Positions 29,934 to 38,380 of a DNA stretch of 38,380 bases are shown piece by piece; the stretch's first letter is position 1; each line of letters starts with the position of its first letter. Under the pieces are notes generated by a model that saw only the letters and a program-made list of their open reading frames with translations, made no database searches and was not told where the DNA came from. The translations under genes and the position numbers were made by a program. The stretch is from Haloferula sp. Lineage in GTDB: Bacteria > Verrucomicrobiota > Verrucomicrobiia > Verrucomicrobiales > Akkermansiaceae. The DNA is taken from positions 1 to 38,380 of the forward strand of contig SLAV01000013.1 of NCBI GenBank assembly GCA_007126655.1. The letters are read 5' to 3'.

Positions 29934-30012
29934 ATGCGGCCAAAACAATGAAATACGAACCACTTTGTAATAAACCCGAAATCGTTTATGTAATCCATAA
30001 ATTAAAAAAAAC

Positions 30013-32568
30013 ATGAAGACGCGCATCCCCATGTTCGTGCTCGCGGCATCCTTGCTTGCCGGCACTCCCCAATCCGCCACTGCAACCACCATTGGTGAAT
30101 GGGACACACAAGTGATCGACCAGACCGCGTTGGGTTCCGCCTACATCCGCTCGAACCGGAATCACCGGCGAACACCAGACAGCTCGAATATTTCGCGGAT
30201 TGCCCGCTACAATGTCAATTTTCCAGCTGCGGGTAGCTACGATCTCTACGCCCGTATCAAATGCACATCGGATCAGGCTCGCTTGCTTTACAGTAAGAAC
30301 CTCAGTCTCGAAGCTGATTGGCAAGGAGTGAGCCCCAGCGTGCCGAGTGGAGAGGGCTTTGAATGGGTGAATCTCTCACAAGTGAGTGGCAGACGCGGAG
30401 AAGCGGGCCACACCTTCCCCGTCGAGGCTCCTGGCACGTTCCCATTCAGCATTTCCAATAACCGCCAAGGATTCAGGATCGATGCCTTTGCGTTCGGTGC
30501 CACGGGCACCAAATTTACGGATGAACAACTGGATGCCGCCGCGCTCGAAAACGCGGTAACGCCCGAACTGATCGGCTTCCAAGCCCAGTTTGCCAATTCA
30601 TTCGGCGATGACACGATCTGTGACGAAGGCTTGGAAATGAAAAGAAATGTGACGGCTCACATGTTCTCATTACGCGAGCGGCTTGCGAGCCAAATCCCCG
30701 AAATCGATCCCGCGAAGGTGGCGGCGTGGCAAGCATCGATCGAAGCGGAGGAGGAATTCGCGAAGGAGGCGGCTTCCACCGCCGCTGCGGTTGCCCGGAT
30801 GAAGGGTGCGGAGGAAAGGCTTAGAAACCTTGAGCAAGACCTCAAGCTCGGCCCCAGAACGCTTGAGGATGCGCAGGATGCTGTGACCCAGGCACGTGCA
30901 CGAGGAGACGATGATCCGGAACTTGAGAGTGCGGTCCGAAATGCAGAGAGGTTGCTTTCTCTCAGAGAAAGGGACGTAAGAGATATTGAACGCAATATCG
31001 AACGCGCCAAGAGAGATCTTGAGGATGCCAATACCAAGCTTCCCCAGGCCATTAGGGAGGCTGATGCCGCGCGGCAGGCCCATGAAGCGGCCATGGCCAG
31101 TACATGGGCAGCGATGGATGCACTGGGCGCGCGTGAGATAATCCAAAGCAACCGACTCGACAACAACTTGGCGCAATACATGATCATCAGCTCGGCAACT
31201 CCGCGCAGACTGGCAAGGTTCGCCGTGCAGAGCCCTGGGAACAAACTCCTCATCCAGCAGCTCTTGAATGATACGGACTTGATGGTCCGGATATTGATTG
31301 CGGATGGCCCGACGGCTGGCAACTACGGCCAGGCGATGAGGATTTACAACGACATCCAGCAAGCCAGCCCACGGGCGAAAGACGGGATTTTCCAGCAGTT
31401 GGCATTGGCGGTGAGTCTTGGGCACGCCAAACCGATTTCGCGCCGGGATCACGCCCGTTCAACCGGCAGCGTGAGCGACGATGAATGCGAAGAGGACGAT
31501 GCATCCGATGACACCGCGACGAGCAGCGATGATCCATCAAGGTATATTGATCCGGTGCAGCGATATCTGAATTACGAGAAGTGGTATTTGGCCGGCGAAC
31601 TCGATGCGGGCTTCAAGGATTTGTGCGCGTGGAGTCTCGTGATGGTCGTGGATGGCAGGGATTGCGACAAAGCCGTTGCCTGGGGGCGCGCAATGCTCAA
31701 CATCATGCGGCCGGATACGATTCCTTCCGACGGAAATACCCCACTCTACATCGATTTTCTCGACCATGAGATTGCCTATGGATCCGATCGGGTAAGTGAA
31801 GATCGTCCTGAGTTGATGTTCATGCAGAACATCCTCGCCAATGGCGGGATCTGCGGACGTCGCGCCTTCTTCGGGCGCTTCCTACTGAGGTCGTTCGGTG
31901 TGCCTACCACGGCACGCGCCGAACCCGGACACGCAACACTGGTGCATTGGCATCCTGATGGATGGCAAGTAAGACTCGGTGGCAATTGGGGCCCTGGGAA
32001 CCGTGGCAGATTCGCGAGAATGAACCGGACAAGGTCCAGCCCGTATAGAGTGGACCTGAATTTCCTGGCAACCACTCAAGCACGCAAGGACGAGGCATCA
32101 TTCGTCAATGTCAAACGAGCGCAGTGGATTAGTGCGTTGGTGGGTGAGCGTCCGCGGTCGGGCTTTTACACAACAGATGGCAGAATCAGCTTCGAGGACC
32201 TGGGATTCTGGAATGCACTGGCATTGCATGAGCAGCGGCGCATCATCGCCGGGCTGGATGCAAAGAGGGCATCATCGCCGCCCCCTGCATCCACCCCAAC
32301 AGAAGCACCGGTGGCGACGGGTACGATTACGGTGGACAGTGGGGGAGTCATTACGATTCCTGCCGCCGCGACCAGCTACCCCACCGAGAGCACTGCAAAG
32401 ATATTCAGGCACCGCAGGCCGGATCTCGTTCTTTTCCTGAAGGATCGGGAAGGCATTACGCGGCTGCATCTTTCGCGCAGTTCGAGTCACCACGACACAT
32501 TCACCTACACGTTCGATGCTCCTGTGGCTGGCAGATACCTGATGGATGCCAAAGTCGCGACATCGTGA
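30013..32568 (+). CDS. Exported protein: N-terminal CBM-like domain, coiled coil, transglutaminase-like domain, C-terminal beta domain apparently truncated
   Basis: Signal peptide MKTRIPMFVLAASLLAGTPQSATA; long E/R/A heptad-rich segment ~30.73-31.12 kb; NGGICGRRAFFGRFLLRSFGVPTTARAEPGHATLVHWHPDGWQVRLGGNWG resembles the Cys-His-Asp/Asn transglutaminase core. Confidence 0.75.
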   Translation: MKTRIPMFVLAASLLAGTPQSATATTIGEWDTQVIDQTALGSAYIRSNRNHRRTPDSSNISRIARYNVNFPAAGSYDLYARIKCTSDQARLLYSKNLSLEADWQGVSPSVPSGEGFEWVNLSQVSGRRGEAGHTFPVEAPGTFPFSISNNRQGFRIDAFAFGATGTKFTDEQLDAAALENAVTPELIGFQAQFANSFGDDTICDEGLEMKRNVTAHMFSLRERLASQIPEIDPAKVAAWQASIEAEEEFAKEAASTAAAVARMKGAEERLRNLEQDLKLGPRTLEDAQDAVTQARARGDDDPELESAVRNAERLLSLRERDVRDIERNIERAKRDLEDANTKLPQAIREADAARQAHEAAMASTWAAMDALGAREIIQSNRLDNNLAQYMIISSATPRRLARFAVQSPGNKLLIQQLLNDTDLMVRILIADGPTAGNYGQAMRIYNDIQQASPRAKDGIFQQLALAVSLGHAKPISRRDHARSTGSVSDDECEEDDASDDTATSSDDPSRYIDPVQRYLNYEKWYLAGELDAGFKDLCAWSLVMVVDGRDCDKAVAWGRAMLNIMRPDTIPSDGNTPLYIDFLDHEIAYGSDRVSEDRPELMFMQNILANGGICGRRAFFGRFLLRSFGVPTTARAEPGHATLVHWHPDGWQVRLGGNWGPGNRGRFARMNRTRSSPYRVDLNFLATTQARKDEASFVNVKRAQWISALVGERPRSGFYTTDGRISFEDLGFWNALALHEQRRIIAGLDAKRASSPPPASTPTEAPVATGTITVDSGGVITIPAAATSYPTESTAKIFRHRRPDLVLFLKDREGITRLHLSRSSSHHDTFTYTFDAPVAGRYLMDAKVATS

Positions 32569-32757
32569 TGGGATACGATCCTCAAGGCATCCACGAACGG
32601 TGGTGATGAGGTGGAATTCCCGCTGCCATACACCATCGGCTTGTGGGGTAAGAGTGAACCGATAGAGGTTGAACTGAAAGCCGGCACGAATGAATTGACG
32701 TTCCGCGGCCCTTCCAGGGTGACGATCGATCACTTCACGTTGACACCTGTGCGGTGA
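32569..32757 (+). pseudogene. In-frame continuation of the 30013 CDS after an internal TGA (62 codons to next stop)
   Basis: Same-frame translation WDTILKASTNGGDEVEFPLPYTIGLWGKSEPIEVELKAGTNELTFRGPSRVTIDHFTLTPVR* completes the beta-sandwich domain begun upstream (FTYTFDAPVAGRYLMDAKVATS*). Confidence 0.8.
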
Positions 32758-32898
32758 TGGCAAGTCATCTACCATGCCCGGGGCGTTGCACTGGGTTGGT
32801 ATGGTTTGGCTGAAGGCAGAGCCCTTGGCTGGTATTGGAGGATGATAGCAGACGAGCAGGTTTCCTGAATTCGGAAATCCCGGTCTTCTCGCCGTAGT

Positions 32899-32916
32899 CG
32901 TGGTCCTGAGACCACG
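32899..32916. repeat. REP-like palindrome CGTGGTC-CTGA-GACCACG
   Basis: Perfect 7-bp stem, 4-nt loop, intergenic, near a decayed RAYT. Confidence 0.4.
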
Positions 32917-33186
32917 TCGGGGCTGGTGTGGATCGCCCGGAACCCGGCATCGCCCCCGATTCCCGAAGCCGCGCGGGCGCTGCTTCCGTTCAAAAAAACT
33001 GTCTGTCTAATGTTACCTCCCATCCTCGGGCGATGAAGGATCGCATCTCCTTGGCGCGCCTTGGCGCGATTCGATGGTTCCGAAAACCTCCTGCCGCACA
33101 GTATATGACAGTACGATACGGAAATCGGCGAATGGCAGGAGCATGGCCGGTGGCGGAACGGCGGTGGGGCTGGCGTCAAGCCGTAT

Positions 33187-33208
33187 GAAAAAAAAGGCCG
33201 GGCCTTTT
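33187..33208. terminator. Possible bidirectional terminator
   Basis: AAAAGGCC-G-GGCCTTTT palindrome preceded by an A tract. Confidence 0.45.
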
Positions 33209-33359
33209 CCGTAAAATGCTTGACACCACCTTTCCGGCCCCTGGTGAGACCAATGACATTGGGGATAGTTTGGGTCGGCCTTTGATTTTTGAATGACGCT
33301 TTGTTCCATGCCCATCCTGATTTCTCCATCGAAGTCACCCCCCGAAACCTGACAAAACC

Positions 33360-33446
33360 ATGCCCCGCAAGCGATTCATCGCGCCCTGGACCGGTTAGGA
33401 GGAGAAACCGGTGCTCTACCATTGCGTGTCGCATTCACAGTGGCGG
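33360..33446 (+). pseudogene. Decayed N-terminal fragment of a REP-associated (Y1) tyrosine transposase
   Basis: MPRKRFIAPWTG*EEKPVLYHCVSHSQWR resembles RAYT N-termini of the 'MPRK-R.I.P....PVIYHCVSR' type; interrupted by TAG and lacking the downstream catalytic region. Confidence 0.55.
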
Positions 33447-33540
33447 GGCCGAATGAATTCGGCGCTCCGTGCAGGTGCACTTTTTCATTCTCTGGCATAC
33501 GCTCGAATCACCCGTTCAGTGGGGGGGGCAATGAAGCGTG

Positions 33541-33655
33541 GGCAGGGACGCATCCTCCGGGGTGACCGGGTGCGGGGGTGGGAATGAGTTGGAGCGGACG
33601 CGATTTTTCATTCCCCGAGCACGCTTGCGGACCGCCCGGAGGATCGGTCCCTGCC
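33541..33655. repeat. Imperfect inverted repeat pair, BIME/REP-like
   Basis: GGCAGGGACGCATCCTCCGGG (33541-33561) pairs with CCCGGAGGATCGGTCCCTGCC (33635-33655), 19/21; the right arm overlaps a local hairpin GGACCG-N10-CGGTCC (33629-33650). Confidence 0.6.
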
Positions 33656-33974
33656 TTTTCGCTCGTTCGTCCGGAGGATTGTTTGCGGTGCCCGCGGAGC
33701 AGGCATCCGTTTTGCCGAATGTTCATGATTTGTGCGCCAGGTTCTTGAGTGGGATGAGGACGGGTTCGGTTGGTTCTCCGGTGGTGTTGTGCCGCAAGTG
33801 GGTCTGGATCAGGACGGCGTTGGCCTGTTTGAGATTGATGGCTTCCGCTGTGCATCACGGCAGAGCGCTTGCCGGCGTTGGACGCGAGATTTTACAGATA
33901 ACGCGCTTGCGCGGAGCGGCTGTTGCTGGCATTGGGACACGTATCCAAATTGCAGGTTTAACCCATATCTCATC

Positions 33975-36068
33975 TTGAAAACGCACCCCTACCTCGCCCC
34001 GGATTTCGAAGTCCGCTGGTCCACCCTCACTCCCGAGGCCGTGGAGGCGGACATCACGCAGGCCCTTGAAAACGCACGCGCCGCCATCGGGGCGATCAAG
34101 TCGCAGGACCCCGCGTCCGCCAGTTACGCCAGCACCTTCGAGGCGCTCGAACAGGCCACCGAGGAACTCTCGCGCGGCTGGGGCCGCCTGCAGCACCTCG
34201 ACTCCGTGTCCGACAATCCCGCGCAACGCAAGGCGCTCAACGCCATGCTCCCCGCCGTCACCGAATTTTATTCCTCCATCCCGCTCGATTCCGGCCTATG
34301 GGAAATCATCCGCCAGGTCGGCGAATCCGGCGAAATCGCCGCCCTCGACCCCGTGCGCCGGCGCTTCGTCGAGGAAACGCTCGCCGACTTCCGCGAGTCC
34401 GGCGCCGACCTGCCGCAGGAGAAGAAATCCCGCGTCGCCGAGATCGACGCCGAACTCTCCAAAATCACCAAGCAATACGGCGAGAACGTCCTCGACTCGA
34501 CCAACGCGTGGGAACTCGTCGTCACCGACGAGGCGCGCCTGGCCGGACTACCGGAATCCGCCATGGATGCCGCCGCCGCCAACGCCCGCGCCAAAGGCCA
34601 CGAGGCTCCCGCGTGGCGCTTCACCCTGCAATTCCCCTCGATGTATCCCGTGATGCAGCACGCGCACGACGACTCCCTGCGCCGCGAGATCTGGGAGGCC
34701 TCCGGTCGCGTCGGAGCCACCGGCGAACACGACAACACCGCCCTCGTCCACCGCATCCTCGAACTCCGCCGCGAGAAATCCGCCATCCTCGGCCACGACA
34801 ACTTCGCCGACCTCACGCTCCAGCGCCGCATGGCCCGCACCGGCCGCGCCGCCCTCGACTTCGTCGAGGACCTCCACCGCCGCATCCAGCCGCAATTCCT
34901 CGCCGATTGCCAACAGCTCGCCCGCTTCAAGGCACAGGAAACCGGCCGGCCCGAAGAGAAGCTCGAACCCTGGGAGACCGCCTACTGGGCCGAGCGCCAG
35001 CGCAGGAAACTCCACGATCTCGACGACGAGGCGCTGCGCCCCTACTTTCCCGTGGACCGCGTGATGGCCGGCATGTTCGAGATCTCCACCCGCCTCTTCG
35101 GCATCACCATCAAGGAACGCGAAACCATCCACATCCCCACCGGCGGGGCCGCCCCGGAGGGTGCCGCCGACGCCGTCGAAGTCTGGCACCCCGAGTGCAA
35201 ATTCTATGAGATCCACGACGCGAAGACCGGCCGCCACCTCGGCTCGTTCTACGCCGACTGGCACCCGCGCGAGTCCAAACGCGGCGGCGCGTGGATGAAC
35301 TCGCTTCACACCGGGGCACCTGGCGAACCCCACCTCGGCATCATCGTCGGCAACATGACGCCGCCGGTGGACGGCAAACCCGCCCTGCTCACCCACCGCG
35401 AGGTCGAGACGATCTTCCACGAATTCGGCCACCTCCTCCACGGCCTGCTCAGCGAGGTGCCCGTCAAGTCGCTCTCCGGCACCAGCGTGGCCTGGGACTT
35501 TGTCGAGCTGCCGTCCCAGATCATGGAGAATTTCTGCTGGGACCGCGAATCGCTCGACCACTTCGCCCGCCACCACGAGACCGGTGATCCCATTCCCGAA
35601 GACCTCTTCATCCGCATGACCGGCGCCCGCAACTACATGAGCGCCTCCCTCTTCATGCGCCAGCTCGCCCTCGGCAAGATCGACCTCGAACTCCACGTTC
35701 ACCCGGAGAAATGGACCGGCGCCGACCTCGACGAGGCCGACCGCCAGATCCTCGCCGACTACGTCCCGCCGCTGAAAACCCGCACCCCCACCATGCTGCG
35801 TCGCTTCAACCACATCTTCGGCAGCCCCACCGGCTACGCGGCCGGCTACTACTCCTACAAATGGGCCGAGGTGCTCGATGCCGACGCCTTTTCACGTTTC
35901 CAGCAGGAAGGCGTCCTCAACCCCGGGACCGGCCGCGCCTTCCGCACCCACATCCTCGCCCAGGGCAACTCCGCCCCGCCCGACGAACTCTACCGCCGCT
36001 TCATGGGCCGCGACCCCGAGCTGGAACCCCTCCTCACCCGATCCGGCATCACCCCGTCCACCGCTTAG
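33975..36068 (+). CDS. M3 family metallopeptidase (oligopeptidase A/Dcp-like)
   Basis: Zinc motif VETIFHEFGHLLHGLLSEV, FYADWHPRESKRGGAWMNS; ORF opens at 33732 but upstream residues look non-coding, so TTG at 33975 is proposed. Confidence 0.93.
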   Translation: MKTHPYLAPDFEVRWSTLTPEAVEADITQALENARAAIGAIKSQDPASASYASTFEALEQATEELSRGWGRLQHLDSVSDNPAQRKALNAMLPAVTEFYSSIPLDSGLWEIIRQVGESGEIAALDPVRRRFVEETLADFRESGADLPQEKKSRVAEIDAELSKITKQYGENVLDSTNAWELVVTDEARLAGLPESAMDAAAANARAKGHEAPAWRFTLQFPSMYPVMQHAHDDSLRREIWEASGRVGATGEHDNTALVHRILELRREKSAILGHDNFADLTLQRRMARTGRAALDFVEDLHRRIQPQFLADCQQLARFKAQETGRPEEKLEPWETAYWAERQRRKLHDLDDEALRPYFPVDRVMAGMFEISTRLFGITIKERETIHIPTGGAAPEGAADAVEVWHPECKFYEIHDAKTGRHLGSFYADWHPRESKRGGAWMNSLHTGAPGEPHLGIIVGNMTPPVDGKPALLTHREVETIFHEFGHLLHGLLSEVPVKSLSGTSVAWDFVELPSQIMENFCWDRESLDHFARHHETGDPIPEDLFIRMTGARNYMSASLFMRQLALGKIDLELHVHPEKWTGADLDEADRQILADYVPPLKTRTPTMLRRFNHIFGSPTGYAAGYYSYKWAEVLDADAFSRFQQEGVLNPGTGRAFRTHILAQGNSAPPDELYRRFMGRDPELEPLLTRSGITPSTA

Positions 36069-36500
36069 CGAGCCTCGTGAGGGCCCCGAATTCCCGAACA
36101 TGAGCCAACTGAGCTAGGAGCTGGAATTGGCCAGGGTTCCGTGCCCGACTTTGGCCTGATTACGATCGGATTCGCGCCGGAAGATGCAGGGCAGCGGATT
36201 TCGCTTTTTGATGGTTCCAACGAATATGGGAACGATTGTTCGGATATTTTCAATTGAACCGATGATCCAACTCATTTTTTCATTCGAATCGAGTGGATAC
36301 GTTTTGCCGCAGAAAAAATACCACAATCCCGAAATATTCGGTTTAAAGGTTGTCATCCGGCGCGGATTGGATTTTTATTAGGTTATCTTAATGATTGAAT
36401 CGTTAAATAATCCGTCTCACAGGGCCCCAGCCATGCCGGGGGCGGAAATTCGGTGCATGAATCCGGCCCCGCAACACCCAGACACCCGAACCCCCGATCC

Positions 36501-38054
36501 ATGATCCACCGCAACGAGATCTCGCAGGCCGGATTGTTTGAAAACGACTCCCAGGTCCCCGGCAATGCACCGTCACCGCCAGTGGCCAAATCCCGGCGCA
36601 CATCCCGCACGCCGGGCGGAGCCGCGCTCCCGGTCGACCTCGGTCTCACCGCCCCGTCGCAGGTCGTCAAAAACTACGTGCTCGACACCAACGTCCTTCT
36701 TCACGATCCAGCGGCGCTCGACCGCTTCAAGGAAAACCACCTCTGCATCCCGGTGGACGTGCTCTCCGAACTCGACAAGTTCAAGAGCGAACAGACCGAG
36801 CGGGGCGCCAACGCACGCCGCGTGCACCGCAGGCTGAGCGCGATGTTCTCCGGTCCGGGCGGCATTACGCGGGGCGTCACCACCGAGGGCGGCGGCACCG
36901 TCCGTCTTGTGATTTACGACCCAACGAGCTGCCCGAAGGATTCCGCGCTGCTCAACCGGTTCCACAGCGTTTTTCCCGACCGCGACCGGATCGACCACCG
37001 CATCATGGCGGCATGCCTGCTGCTCATGCGTCACAATTCCGCGCCCGTCGTCCTCGTCACCAAGGACATCAACATGCAGCTCAAGGCCCGCGCCACCGGC
37101 ATCGAGTGCCAGGATTACCTCAACGACAAGGTCGAACCCGGGGAAGTTTCGAACTACGAGATCCGCCGCATCCCCGCCGACCCCGCCGAACTCCAGCGCT
37201 TCGCCAGCAGCGGCGCGCTCGAGGTGGCGCCGGAGCGCGCCGCCTCCCTTGCCGCGAACGAATACGTCCTGCTCGACAGCGGCGGCAAACAAACCATCCC
37301 CGCGCGCTTCAACGCCGACGGAAAATTCGTGAAACTCAGCTTTCCCGAGGCACTCAAAATCCCCGACGGCATGTCCGTCAAACCCCTCAACCTCGGCCAG
37401 CGCTGCCTGCTCGACGCGCTGCTCGACCCCGGCATCTCGCTCATCACCTGTTACGGCCACGCCGGCACTGGCAAGACACTCCTGGCGGTGGCCGCAGGCC
37501 TGTACGAAATGTTCAACCGCCGCTACACGGGCATCACCGTGAGCCGCCCGGTCGTCGCCATGGGCGAGCAGCTCGGGTTTCTTCCCGGCTCGCTCGACGA
37601 GAAAATGCGCCCGTGGCTCCAGCCGATCCACGACGCGCTCGACCTCCTGATGCGCCCCCCCGCTCCGACCGGCCCGCGCCGCAAACAGGCGAAGGCCGCT
37701 TCCGGAACGCCCGCACGGAAACCCTACGAGCTGCTCATGGAGCAGGGCATCCTGGAAATCGAAGCCCTCTGCTATATCCGCGGGCGCTCCATTCCGAACC
37801 GATTCTTCATTCTCGACGAAGCACAGCAGTTGACGCCCCAGGAGGCCAAAACCATCGTCACCCGCATGTCGCGCGATTCCAAACTCGTCCTCGTCGGCGA
37901 TCCCGCGCAGATCGACAACCCGTATGTCGATAGCCGATCCAACGGCCTCGTCTTCACTCGCAAGCGCCTCGCCGGCCAACCGTTCGTCGCCCACGTCGCG
38001 CTCACGCGCGGCGAGCGATCGGAACTTGCCGAGGCGGGCGCCCGCTGCATGTGA
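36501..38054 (+). CDS. PhoH family protein (PIN domain plus PhoH ATPase)
   Basis: PIN start KNYVLDTNVLLHDPAALDRFKENHLCIPVDVLSELDKFK; Walker A GHAGTGKTLLAVAAGLYEM; Walker B FFILDEAQQLTPQEAKTIVTRM. Confidence 0.95.
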   Translation: MIHRNEISQAGLFENDSQVPGNAPSPPVAKSRRTSRTPGGAALPVDLGLTAPSQVVKNYVLDTNVLLHDPAALDRFKENHLCIPVDVLSELDKFKSEQTERGANARRVHRRLSAMFSGPGGITRGVTTEGGGTVRLVIYDPTSCPKDSALLNRFHSVFPDRDRIDHRIMAACLLLMRHNSAPVVLVTKDINMQLKARATGIECQDYLNDKVEPGEVSNYEIRRIPADPAELQRFASSGALEVAPERAASLAANEYVLLDSGGKQTIPARFNADGKFVKLSFPEALKIPDGMSVKPLNLGQRCLLDALLDPGISLITCYGHAGTGKTLLAVAAGLYEMFNRRYTGITVSRPVVAMGEQLGFLPGSLDEKMRPWLQPIHDALDLLMRPPAPTGPRRKQAKAASGTPARKPYELLMEQGILEIEALCYIRGRSIPNRFFILDEAQQLTPQEAKTIVTRMSRDSKLVLVGDPAQIDNPYVDSRSNGLVFTRKRLAGQPFVAHVALTRGERSELAEAGARCM

Positions 38055-38173
38055 GGGCACTCCGCAACGGCAACCGCCCCCCTGCCCGGCAATCCTCCAT
38101 CGGCTTCCGAATCACGTCACGCGGGTCGTGCCGGACCTGACATCGGCGAACCAAGCCGCTTCAGGGGAAAAAC

Positions 38174-38380
38174 TCACGACCCGCTCCCACAGTCCCGCAG
38201 CGCCCATAGCACCCCGGCCGCCTCTTTCCCTGCTCCCCGCATCCTGCGTGCCCCCGTCTTGCGCTTCGGACCGAACCGGTGCCTTGCCTTGGCAAAGCAC
38301 AGCTCCACGCACTCCCGGCTTCCGATGACCGCGCCACCCGTGAAATACCTCACCCGCCGCATCAGCACCCCCGCGAAGCC
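38174..38380 (-). CDS. C-terminal part of a REP-associated tyrosine (Y1) transposase, 5' end beyond window edge
   Basis: RRVRYFTGGAVIGSRECVELCFAKARHRFGPKRKTGARRMRGAGKEAAGVLWALRDCG matches the RAYT C-terminal pattern 'VRYFTDG.V.GS..FV...F...R..FG.KRKTGAR..RG...LRDLR'. Confidence 0.75.
   Translation of the reverse strand, partial: GFAGVLMRRVRYFTGGAVIGSRECVELCFAKARHRFGPKRKTGARRMRGAGKEAAGVLWALRDCGSGS

Noticed and set aside
32566-32568. Selenocysteine interpretation of the internal TGA
   Set aside because: Context (S-TGA-W in a beta-sandwich of a secreted protein) does not resemble a redox site and no convincing SECIS hairpin is evident by eye; kept only as something to exclude.
32769-33434. 221-aa - strand ORF
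   Set aside because: No recognisable domain or signal; runs antisense through the RAYT remnant and palindromes, so more likely a chance ORF.
34548-35813. 421-aa - strand ORF opposite the M3 peptidase
   Set aside because: Antisense shadow of a well-supported metallopeptidase.
36105-36116. tRNA D-arm-like sequence (minus strand TAGCTCAGTTGG)
   Set aside because: No matching acceptor stem, anticodon arm or T-arm (GGTTCRAxxCC) could be found; at most a tRNA-like fragment.
38325-38380. Possible + strand gene start ATGACCGCGCCACCCGTGAAATACCTC at right edge
   Set aside because: The opposite strand carries a recognisable RAYT C-terminus over the same bases.

Overview
This is a GC-rich chromosomal segment whose gene content looks like Verrucomicrobiota (inferred from protein families, not searched). 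I can support about 20 protein-coding genes. Left to right: a large exported autotransporter-type beta-strand repeat protein; a pseudopilin-like protein; a divergent NarL/LuxR-type two-component system with an unusual extracellular sensor; an M3 oligoendopeptidase; formate-THF ligase; a conserved membrane protein; a three-gene exported cluster (C39-like cysteine peptidase, trypsin-like protease, sulfatase); a Tat-lipoprotein polysaccharide deacetylase with a dynamin-like GTPase; a CBM9-like protein; a LolA-like outer-membrane lipoprotein-sorting protein; an M24 aminopeptidase; a large MscS-type channel; two tandem paralogous GntR/LacI-type regulators divergent from a Ca-repeat SASA-type esterase; a coiled-coil/transglutaminase-like exported protein interrupted near its end by an in-frame TGA; a second M3 peptidase; a PIN-PhoH ATPase; and the 3' end of a REP-associated (Y1) transposase at the right edge. 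No rRNA, intact tRNA or CRISPR array was seen. The best leads are (1) a perfect 21-bp repeat with a CCCA-TT-TGGG dyad in front of two exported-protein genes and the two-component operon, (2) the in-frame TGA at 32566 followed by 62 codons of clearly continuing protein, (3) the histidine kinase with a rhamnosidase-N/jelly-roll-like sensor, and (4) a decayed RAYT start plus REP-like palindromes at 32.9-33.7 kb.
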